Positions 1 through 4,533 of a stretch of DNA of 5,741 nt are shown here, piece after piece; within the stretch, counting starts at the first letter, position 1, and the number at the start of each line of letters is the position of its first letter. The stretch comes from LCIL01 sp041480845. Its GTDB lineage: Bacteria > Patescibacteriota > Microgenomatia > UBA8517. The translations under genes and the position numbers were made by a program. The stretch covers positions 1 through 5,741 of the forward strand of contig JBGPAU010000030.1 in NCBI GenBank assembly GCA_041480845.1, given 5' to 3'. The notes under the pieces are model-generated. The model did no database searches, was not told the DNA's origin, and was given only the letters and a program-made list of their open reading frames with translations.

Positions 1-854
1 AACTTCTGACAAAACTTGAGGGAATTGAATCCACAGACCCCGTCAGGCAATATCTTAGAGAAATCGGTAGGGTTCCGCTACTTCTGGCCGAGGATGAGGT
101 TGAACTTGCCAAAAGATATGAAAAGGCCGACAAAAAAGCAAAGGACAAACTGACGGAAAGCAACCTCAGGCTGGTTGTTTCAATTGCCAAGAAATATATC
201 GGCCGCGGTCTTTCACTTCTCGATTTAATCCAGGAAGGTAATCAAGGCCTAATACGTGCTGTTGAAAAGTATGACTGGAGAAAAGGATACAAGTTTTCAA
301 CTTATGCAACCTGGTGGATAAGGCAAGCTATAACCCGCGCCATTGCCGACCAGGCCCGCACCATCAGAATTCCTGTGCATATGGTTGAAACAATTAATAA
401 GATTTACAGAACCAGCAGGCGCCTGATGCAGGAACTCGGCCGTGAACCGACTCCTGAGGAAATCGGGGAAGAGCTGGAACTTGAAGGAGATAGGGTTCGC
501 GAGATTTTCAAAATTGCCCAGGAAACAACTTCCCTGGAAGCCCCGGTCGGGGAAGATCAGGAAAGCTTTTTGGGTGATTTTATCCCTGACGAGAACACGC
601 TTTCCCCGGTTGACCAGGCCAGTAAGCAGCTTCTAAAAGATCATTTGGAGGAAGTTCTTGGTACTTTATCCGAGAGGGAAGCTAAAGTTCTTAAACTTAG
701 ATTTGGTCTTGAGGGCAGTAAGGCCATGACTCTTGAGGAAGTCGGCAAGGTCTTTGGTGTAACCCGCGAACGTATCCGCCAGATTGAGGCAAAGGCTCTT
801 AGAAAACTTAAACACCCGTCCCGACGCAAGAAACTTCAGGATTATTTGGACTGA
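1..854 (+). CDS. rpoD: Primary sigma factor RpoD (sigma-70), 5' end missing
   Basis: This is the housekeeping sigma subunit, which directs RNA polymerase to -10/-35 promoters. The frame is open from base 3 to a TGA at 852-854, giving 283 codons; the start and any region 1.1 lie outside the window. Fragment residues 12-25 (DPVRQYLREIGRVP) are region 1.2. Region 2 begins near residue 54 (NLRLVVSIAKKYIGRG) and includes the -10 recognition and melting segment YKFSTYATWWIRQAITRAIA. Region 3 starts at RIPVHMVETINK (around 121-132). Region 4 ends with the -35-binding helix-turn-helix (TLEEVGKVFGVTRERIRQIE, around 243-262) and the tail HPSRRKKLQDYLD. The near-complete match to the region 2 consensus argues for a primary rather than an alternative sigma factor. 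It converges on tdh with only 17 bp between stop codons. Confidence 0.96.
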   Translation, partial: LLTKLEGIESTDPVRQYLREIGRVPLLLAEDEVELAKRYEKADKKAKDKLTESNLRLVVSIAKKYIGRGLSLLDLIQEGNQGLIRAVEKYDWRKGYKFSTYATWWIRQAITRAIADQARTIRIPVHMVETINKIYRTSRRLMQELGREPTPEEIGEELELEGDRVREIFKIAQETTSLEAPVGEDQESFLGDFIPDENTLSPVDQASKQLLKDHLEEVLGTLSEREAKVLKLRFGLEGSKAMTLEEVGKVFGVTRERIRQIEAKALRKLKHPSRRKKLQDYLD

Positions 855-871
855 CCAGCCTTTGTGCAAGA

Positions 872-1909
872 CTACGGCTTGGCGCGGTATCTCTCTTTAA
901 TTTTGGGGATCAAGTATTCAGAAAAAGTTTTTTCGAAATCATATTTTTTCTTCCAACCCCAGTCTTTTTGGGCATTTGAATCATCAACGTCAACGGGCCA
1001 GCTATCCACTATTTTTTGGCGCTCGGGATTAATTTTGTAGCTGATTCTAAACTTGGGGAAGAATTCTTTAACCTCTTTGGCAATCTGTTCTGCCGAGACA
1101 CTAAATCCGGCAACATTGTAGACAAAACTTTTTAATTTATCTTTTGGCACTTCAGCCAACTGTGTTAAAACCTCAGCCGCGTCCGCCATTGCCATAAAAG
1201 GAATGGTGGTATCGGGTCGAACGAAACATTCGTAAGATTTTCCTTGGGCTGCCGCATGGATCATTTCGGATCCATAATCGCTTGTTCCTCCGGAGGGTAA
1301 AGTATCGGGCGAAAGGAGTCCGGGAAATCTGACACATCTGAAATCAATCAGATTTTTTCTATCAAGATTGGCAAGAAGCATGTAATTTTCGGAAAAGTAC
1401 CTTCCTATTTTTTCACAGTTAAGTTTGGAAATTCCGTAAATTGTTATTGGATTCGGGAATTCTTCCTCGGAAACTCTTCCCCTTTTTTGTTTTTCGGTTA
1501 GTGTTGGAAGCCCATATGCCGCGATAGAGCTTGGAAAAATGAATTTAACTTGCCCCGCGGAGCCTTGGCGAAGTGGGGTTGCCATTAGACTTTGGTTTGT
1601 TGCCGCTTCAAGTAAATTTACAGTTCCTTTGATGTTTACATCAATTGCCTTTTCAGGGAATTTTTCTCCACCGGTAGAAAGAATAGCGGCCAAATGAAAA
1701 ATAATGTCGAAATTCTGCTCATAGAAGATTTTATCAACATTTTCTTTATCGGAAATATCACAAATGTAAAATTTATCAATGAATTTCGAAATTTCCTCCT
1801 CCGGGTTTTTGATATCCGCGGCTACAATTTTGTAATTTTGGGAACGGAGTTTTTTGATAAGTCCGGTTCCCACCTCACCCGAAATCCCTGTGATTAGTGC
1901 CTGAAGCAT
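872..1909 (-). CDS. tdh: L-threonine 3-dehydrogenase, short-chain (epimerase-like) type
   Basis: This NAD-dependent enzyme would oxidise L-threonine to 2-amino-3-ketobutyrate. The 345-residue protein has an N-terminal Rossmann fold with TGISGEVG (7-14), an acidic residue at the end of strand 2 (D32, typical of NAD preference), the PSSIAAYG segment (126-133) and the catalytic pair Y158/K162 in YGISK. Features I associate with the epimerase-like threonine dehydrogenases, not with sugar epimerases, are GGTSDYG (207-213), the DSWP...DDS region (302-311) and DWGWKKKYD (316-324). Residues 107-120 (SLMATPLRQGSAGQ) look like an insertion before the VKFIFPSS strand and coincide with a hairpin-forming repeat. 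ATG at 1907-1909 follows the kbl stop directly (TAA-ATG), so translation is probably coupled. No terminator fits in the 17 bp before rpoD. Confidence 0.9.
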   Translation of the reverse strand: MLQALITGISGEVGTGLIKKLRSQNYKIVAADIKNPEEEISKFIDKFYICDISDKENVDKIFYEQNFDIIFHLAAILSTGGEKFPEKAIDVNIKGTVNLLEAATNQSLMATPLRQGSAGQVKFIFPSSIAAYGLPTLTEKQKRGRVSEEEFPNPITIYGISKLNCEKIGRYFSENYMLLANLDRKNLIDFRCVRFPGLLSPDTLPSGGTSDYGSEMIHAAAQGKSYECFVRPDTTIPFMAMADAAEVLTQLAEVPKDKLKSFVYNVAGFSVSAEQIAKEVKEFFPKFRISYKINPERQKIVDSWPVDVDDSNAQKDWGWKKKYDFEKTFSEYLIPKIKERYRAKP

Positions 1910-3082
1910 TTATATAACTTTCAACTTTCTGCCTACTTTTGCAAAGATTTTAAGGGCCTTATCCAAGTGTTGCCTGGAATGTCCCGCGGAATTCATTATT
2001 CTGACTCTGGCTTTACCTTGGGCCACTGTCGGGTAAACTATTGCTTTTGCAAAAAGCCCCTCTGCAAATAATTCTTTACTGAAATCCTGCGCCAGTTTTG
2101 AGTCACCGAGCATTAGGGGGATTATCGGGGAAATACTAGTTCCGGTATCGAAGCCGAGTTTTTTAAGACCTGCGCGTAAATAGTCCGCATTTTTCCAGAG
2201 TTTTTTGACCAAACTTCCGGATTTTGTCAAAAGTTTTACCGCCGCAATGCAGGCTGCAACGTCGGGAATCGTCATGGCGCTACTAAAAAGAAATGGTCTG
2301 CCACGTTGGGATAACCATTCGATTATCTCAACCCTACCGGCAACCATTCCGCCCACAACTCCGAAAGCCTTACTCATGGTTCCGACCTCAATATCAACTT
2401 TTCCGTGAAGCTTAAAATGATCGACTATTCCCCGACCGGAATTCCCTAAAACGCCTTCGCCGTGAGCATCGTCTACCATCAGCATCGCGCCATATTTGGA
2501 AGAAACCTCGTAAATTTTATCCAAAGGGGCGATGTCGCCATCCATGGAAAAAACACCGTCGGTAATAACCAACTTCTTAACTTTTGGATTGGCAGCTTTT
2601 AGTTTTTCCTCCAGATCAGCCGGATTAATATGAGCGTATCTGATTACTTCGGCTTTACTCAACCTGCAGCCGTCAATAATGCTGGCGTGATTTAGCTCAT
2701 CGGAAAAAATTAAATCTCCTTCGCCAACCAGTGCAGGGATAACGGCAATATTTGCACTAAAACCGCTTTGAAATGTAATTACGGCTTCTGCTTTTTTGAA
2801 CTTGGCTAGAGCGGCCTCCAGCTCTTTGTGTAAAACCGTTGTTCCCGCGATGGTTCTTACCGCCGCGGGGCCTATGCCGTATTTTTTGATAGCCTCAATT
2901 GCGGCCTTTTTCATTTCGGGATTATTGGCCAAGCCAAGATAGTTATTTGAACAGAAGTTCAGAAGTTTTTTGCCGCTGATTTTGATCTCGGGCCCGACTG
3001 CACTTTCAATGGTCAGAATATTGTTGTAGAGATGTTGGTCCTTAAGGCTCTGTACTTGTTCTTTCAACCAGGTTAATGACAT
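1910..3082 (-). CDS. kbl: 2-amino-3-ketobutyrate CoA ligase (glycine C-acetyltransferase)
   Basis: This PLP enzyme of the alpha-oxoamine synthase family would cleave 2-amino-3-ketobutyrate with CoA into glycine and acetyl-CoA, the step after Tdh. The 390-residue length is normal for the family. Visible landmarks are the N-terminal LNFCSNNYLGLANNPE (41-56), NHAS (131-134; the His stacks on PLP in relatives), VDDAHGEG (203-210; cofactor-binding Asp and His) and GTMSKAFGVVGG (234-245), where K238 is the expected Schiff-base lysine. An Arg in ARVRIMNSAGH (358-368) is placed to bind the substrate carboxylate. The relative 8-amino-7-oxononanoate synthase (BioF) is possible from fold alone, but the C-terminus (KVGRKLKVI), the N-terminal pattern and the adjacent tdh favour Kbl. 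Translation starts at ATG 3080-3082, 14 nt after a TATAAT box and without a Shine-Dalgarno. Confidence 0.92.
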   Translation of the reverse strand: MSLTWLKEQVQSLKDQHLYNNILTIESAVGPEIKISGKKLLNFCSNNYLGLANNPEMKKAAIEAIKKYGIGPAAVRTIAGTTVLHKELEAALAKFKKAEAVITFQSGFSANIAVIPALVGEGDLIFSDELNHASIIDGCRLSKAEVIRYAHINPADLEEKLKAANPKVKKLVITDGVFSMDGDIAPLDKIYEVSSKYGAMLMVDDAHGEGVLGNSGRGIVDHFKLHGKVDIEVGTMSKAFGVVGGMVAGRVEIIEWLSQRGRPFLFSSAMTIPDVAACIAAVKLLTKSGSLVKKLWKNADYLRAGLKKLGFDTGTSISPIIPLMLGDSKLAQDFSKELFAEGLFAKAIVYPTVAQGKARVRIMNSAGHSRQHLDKALKIFAKVGRKLKVI

Positions 3083-3096
3083 AAGGCGATCAGGAG

Positions 3097-3125
3097 ATTA
3101 TACAACGTTTGGGAAAAATAGTGAA
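3097..3125 (-). promoter_or_regulatory. Promoter of the kbl-tdh operon
   Basis: On the minus strand a perfect TATAAT (3102-3097) sits 17 bp downstream of TTCACT (3125-3120, 4 of 6 matches to TTGACA). The -10 box ends 14 nt before the kbl ATG, so the predicted leader is only about 7 nt, with no Shine-Dalgarno in it. The box lies downstream of the terminator of the preceding gene, giving the operon its own transcription unit. Confidence 0.75.
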
Positions 3126-3137
3126 TTTACCAATTCC

Positions 3138-3190
3138 AAAAAAACTGGGCTGGAGAACAGATTGTGGTGATACAAAGTGTTATCCAGCCC
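3138..3190 (-). terminator. Rho-independent terminator of the zinc-ribbon gene
   Basis: On the minus strand GGGCTGGA (3190-3183) pairs perfectly with TCCAGCCC (3154-3147). Beyond one mismatch, a further 4 bp (TAACA/TGTTC region) extend the stem inward. After two bases the 3' arm is followed by seven T (3144-3138). The loop is long (28 nt from the perfect stem, 18 nt if the inner pairs form), which is unusual, but stem plus T-tract is a good intrinsic terminator. It lies about 30 bp after the stop codon and just ahead of the kbl promoter. Confidence 0.72.
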
Positions 3191-3219
3191 CGATTTGGGT
3201 TAACCAGGCATTTATATGC

Positions 3220-3495
3220 TTATCTGATTTTGGTTGTACGTCCGACACCGGGATTAGTTTCAGTGTAGATATTACATCCGCATCGGGGGCATTCTTTCTT
3301 GCCTGCGTCACCTGTCCCAAGGTATTGGCCGCAATCTCTGCAGTAATACTTTTTTGTGTCGGTGAACACACCAATGAGAACCAGGAAAATCACCGCCGCA
3401 ATCAAGCCGAGCCACCAGCCATGGGTATGAAACGACCAGAGGAGAAAGGTGAGTACCAGCGTGCCAAAAAAGAGATATCTGAAAAACTTGGCCAT
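3220..3495 (-). CDS. Small membrane protein with C-terminal zinc ribbon
   Basis: I do not recognise a named family. The 91-residue protein has two hydrophobic segments (about 5-21 and 26-44) joined by a short SFHTHGWW turn, then a soluble tail with C52-x2-C55 and C69-x2-C72 (CRDC and CPRC), a zinc-ribbon pattern with C74 close by. It would sit in the cytoplasmic membrane as a helical hairpin with both termini on the same side, probably cytoplasmic. The start at 3493-3495 is well supported: AGGAGG precedes it by 5 nt. A terminator follows the gene and an extended -10 promoter lies about 110 bp upstream, so it is monocistronic. Its strong ribosome binding site and long leader contrast with its nearly leaderless neighbours. 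The overlapping plus-strand frame is a shadow. Confidence 0.8.
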   Translation of the reverse strand: MAKFFRYLFFGTLVLTFLLWSFHTHGWWLGLIAAVIFLVLIGVFTDTKKYYCRDCGQYLGTGDAGKKECPRCGCNIYTETNPGVGRTTKIR

Positions 3496-3500
3496 GTCAG

Positions 3501-3506
3501 CCTCCT
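3501..3506 (-). promoter_or_regulatory. Shine-Dalgarno of the zinc-ribbon gene
   Basis: The minus strand reads AGGAGG, five bases before the ATG at 3495. It is the only near-perfect Shine-Dalgarno at a convincing distance from a start codon in the window and fixes this gene's start. Confidence 0.8.
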
Positions 3507-3512
3507 ATTTTG

Positions 3513-3540
3513 TGAACCGCTACAAGCCGGCAGCAGTTCA
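3513..3540 (-). promoter_or_regulatory. Hairpin in the 5' leader of the zinc-ribbon gene
   Basis: In the leader transcript TGAACTGCT (3540-3532) pairs with AGCGGTTCA (3521-3513), a 9-bp stem with one G-U pair and a 10-nt loop, ending 6 nt before the Shine-Dalgarno. It could stabilise the mRNA or tune ribosome access. I see no match to a riboswitch class I know, so a regulatory role is inference. Confidence 0.35.
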
Positions 3541-3606
3541 TGAAAGTAAAGGTGCCCGGGTTACCCTTTGAACCGGTAATAAAGTTACTCCTTCAGGTTC
3601 GGCCAC

Positions 3607-3615
3607 ATTATAACA
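3607..3615 (-). promoter_or_regulatory. Extended -10 promoter of the zinc-ribbon gene
   Basis: The minus strand reads TGTTATAAT, a perfect extended -10 (TG-n-TATAAT). No clear -35 is visible at the right distance, which extended -10 promoters tolerate. The predicted transcription start near 3600 gives a leader of about 105 nt. It is divergent from the promoter at 3666-3695, with about 75 bp between the two -10 boxes. Confidence 0.65.
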
Positions 3616-3665
3616 TCACAATGCAACTACATGATCTTTTTTCGGCTTTGATAATCCAAAATAAA

Positions 3666-3695
3666 TTGCGGAGTCCTCTCGAATGCTGTTATAAT
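3666..3695 (+). promoter_or_regulatory. Promoter of the tRNA-Asn / GIY-YIG locus
   Basis: TTGCGG (3666-3671) lies 18 bp before TATAAT (3690-3695), and the latter has an upstream TG (3687-3688), so it is a perfect extended -10. Transcription would start near 3702, about 12 nt before the broken tRNA 5' half. That is normal spacing for a tRNA promoter, so this was probably the original tRNA-Asn promoter and now drives the whole broken-half, nuclease and intact-tRNA unit. Confidence 0.75.
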
Positions 3696-3713
3696 AGCCT
3701 CGTACGTTGATAT

Positions 3714-3751
3714 TCCCCCGTAGCTCTCCGCCAGCTGGCGGAGGTAGAGCG
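3714..3751 (+). pseudogene. Broken 5' half of tRNA-Asn, D-loop interrupted by a palindrome
   Basis: TCCCCCG (3714-3720, acceptor 5' strand), TA, GCTC (3723-3726) and GGTAGAGCG (3743-3751) match the intact tRNA-Asn at 4006-4030 except for one acceptor base and the D-loop. In the D-loop, AAT is replaced by a 16-nt perfect palindrome. The homology continues just upstream (ATTCCCC in both copies) and ends after GAGCGG; there is no anticodon arm. TCCCCCG would pair without a wobble to the 3' strand CGGGGGA at 4070-4076, so this may be the original 5' half of the gene. It is best read as a remnant left by insertion of the nuclease element. Confidence 0.7.
3726..3743. repeat. Perfect 18-bp palindrome, REP-like
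   Basis: CTCCGCCAGCTGGCGGAG is its own reverse complement. It sits exactly where the D-loop of the broken tRNA copy should be and can form a snap-back stem. I associate the core TCCGCCAGCTGGCGGA with a dispersed palindromic repeat of Patescibacteria genomes; this is recollection, not something the window proves, as no second copy is present here. Confidence 0.7.
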
Positions 3752-3763
3752 GTATACTGGGGT

Positions 3764-4015
3764 ATGTACTGGGTATACGCGATTTATAACAAGAAACATA
3801 ATAAGATTTATATAGGTCAGACGGAAAATTTAGACAGTCGTTTAGAGTTGCACAATAACAAATATTTCAAGAAAAGTTACACAGCTAGATTTGACGGGTT
3901 TTGGAGGTTGATTTATAAGGAACAATGTGTTGATAGAAAGACGGTACTGATTAGAGAAAAACAATTAAAAAGTTATCAAGGTCGGTTGTTCATTAAAAAA
4001 TATATTCCCCTGTAG
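3764..4015 (+). CDS. GIY-YIG nuclease, tRNA-associated homing-type
   Basis: This single-domain GIY-YIG protein of 83 residues resembles the UvrC N-terminal/YhbQ-like group. The first strands read MYWVYAIYN (VYA standing for GIY) and KIYIGQT (YIG). The family's catalytic Arg is in NLDSRLELH, and the metal-binding Glu is in IREKQLKSYQG; all key positions look intact. ATG at 3764 puts the first strand directly at the N-terminus, as usual for the family. A TTG at 3707, 11 nt after the -10 box, would add 19 residues translated from the tRNA remnant and palindrome (IFPRSSPPAGGG...), which look non-native. The stop TAG (4013-4015) lies inside the downstream tRNA, so the last three residues (IPL) overlap its flank and acceptor stem. 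Likely a homing or selfish nuclease; its target is inferred to be the tRNA gene. Confidence 0.87.
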   Translation: MYWVYAIYNKKHNKIYIGQTENLDSRLELHNNKYFKKSYTARFDGFWRLIYKEQCVDRKTVLIREKQLKSYQGRLFIKKYIPL

Positions 4016-4077
4016 CTCAATGGTAGAGCGGCTTCCTGTTAAGAAGAAGGTTCGTGGTCCGAATCCACGCGGGGGAG
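4006..4077 (+). tRNA. tRNA-Asn (anticodon GUU)
   Basis: The cloverleaf is 72 nt. The acceptor is TCCCCTG/CGGGGGA with one U-G pair at 6-67; the D-arm is GCTC-AATGGTA-GAGC; the anticodon arm is GCTTC-CTGTTAA-GAAGA; the variable loop is AGGTT; the T-arm is CGTGG-TCCGAAT-CCACG. G73 and anticodon GTT fit asparagine identity. Oddities are a G27-A43 mismatch at the top of the anticodon stem and C at position 55, where nearly all tRNAs carry U/pseudouridine. CCA is not encoded (CAT follows G73), so it must be added enzymatically. The 5' ten bases overlap the end of the nuclease gene. No clear separate promoter is seen, so it is probably cut from a longer transcript by RNase P. Confidence 0.9.
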
Positions 4078-4081
4078 CATG
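4071..4081 (+). repeat. Direct repeat copy 1 (tRNA-Asn 3' end)
   Basis: GGGGGAGCATG spans the 3' acceptor strand and discriminator of tRNA-Asn plus the next four bases. It recurs exactly at 4513-4523 in the same orientation, bracketing the four-helix membrane protein gene. Confidence 0.5.
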
Positions 4082-4088
4082 GTATAAT
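4080..4088 (+). promoter_or_regulatory. Leaderless extended -10 promoter of the four-helix protein
   Basis: TGGTATAAT is a perfect extended -10, beginning three bases after the tRNA discriminator. Six bases separate it from the ATG at 4095, so the predicted transcription start is the A of the start codon. Any -35 contact would fall inside the tRNA T-arm. Confidence 0.8.
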
Positions 4089-4094
4089 TAAAAT

Positions 4095-4469
4095 ATGGAA
4101 GTTTCAATTTATCTTGCAAGATTTTGGGGAAGCCTTTTTGTGATTCTGGGCCTCGCGTCTGTTGGGGCAAAGTTATTGGGGCGAATTATTGAATACACAG
4201 AAGACAAAACCATCACAATTTCTACGGGATACATTACCTTTCTTTTAGGGTTAATCACTGTAACATTGCACAATATCTGGGTTGCCGATTGGAGAGTGGC
4301 AATTACCATTTTAGGATGGACAACCTTATTAAAAGGAATTGAAAAAATTGCATTTCCTAACCGGGTCAAGAAAATAGCATTGAAGTTTAAAGGCGGGCAG
4401 ACACTTTGGGGATTTGTTATCTTTCTGATTGGAGCGTTTTATTTTTGGATAAGTTTAAACCTTCGATAA
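4095..4469 (+). CDS. Four-helix integral membrane protein of unknown function
   Basis: The 124-residue protein has four predicted membrane helices (about 7-27, 45-60, 67-86 and 104-121). Helix 2 runs into HNIWVADWRV (59-68), followed by ITILGWTTLLKGI. I recall this kind of motif from a widespread family of small uncharacterised bacterial membrane proteins, but I cannot give a function. A basic loop (NRVKKIALKFKGG, 89-101) between helices 3 and 4 is probably cytoplasmic. The ATG at 4095 is supported by a TATAAT box ending 6 nt earlier, implying a leaderless mRNA. The gene lies between tRNA-Asn and an 11-bp repeat of the tRNA 3' end, and faces the next gene convergently with 64 bp between stop codons. 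No terminator is evident. Confidence 0.82.
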   Translation: MEVSIYLARFWGSLFVILGLASVGAKLLGRIIEYTEDKTITISTGYITFLLGLITVTLHNIWVADWRVAITILGWTTLLKGIEKIAFPNRVKKIALKFKGGQTLWGFVIFLIGAFYFWISLNLR

Positions 4470-4512
4470 GTTTTGTTGAATTTCGCACACCAATCTCAGA
4501 GTTTGTATGATA

Positions 4513-4523
4513 GGGGGAGCATG
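4513..4523 (+). repeat. Direct repeat copy 2 (tRNA-Asn 3' end)
   Basis: This is an exact copy of GGGGGAGCATG from the end of tRNA-Asn, in the gap between two convergent genes. Identity does not extend upstream and fails at the next base downstream. It could be the far junction of an insertion at the tRNA, or coincidence. Confidence 0.4.
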
Positions 4524-4533
4524 TTCCTAGAGG

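Noticed and set aside
1288..1297. CCTCCGGAGG palindrome within tdh
   Set aside because: It encodes the conserved PSGG segment of the family and is explained by protein conservation.
1694..1897. Plus-strand 67-codon frame within tdh
   Set aside because: Antisense shadow over the Rossmann-fold coding region of a confidently identified gene.
3497..3541. 14-residue leader peptide frame (MNCCRLVAVHKIGG) ending just before the zinc-ribbon start
   Set aside because: No Shine-Dalgarno precedes it and its ATG lies at the base of the leader hairpin; one short frame is expected by chance.
3109..3543. Plus-strand open frame of 144 codons across the zinc-ribbon gene
   Set aside because: It starts at TTG without a ribosome site or promoter, has low-complexity composition, and lies antisense to a gene with Shine-Dalgarno, promoter, terminator and clear zinc-ribbon cysteines.
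3707..3763. Longer nuclease N-terminus from TTG at 3707, 11 nt after the -10 box
   Set aside because: The extra 19 residues are a translation of the tRNA remnant and palindrome, and the conserved fold begins at the ATG at 3764. Leaderless use of the TTG cannot be fully excluded.
4000..4012. TATATT as a private promoter for the intact tRNA
   Set aside because: It abuts and overlaps the tRNA 5' end, so transcription would begin inside the tRNA; no matching -35 is present.
3714..4077. A tRNA interrupted by an intron that encodes the nuclease
   Set aside because: The downstream tRNA is complete by itself, including its 5' half, so no splicing is needed; duplication explains the data better.
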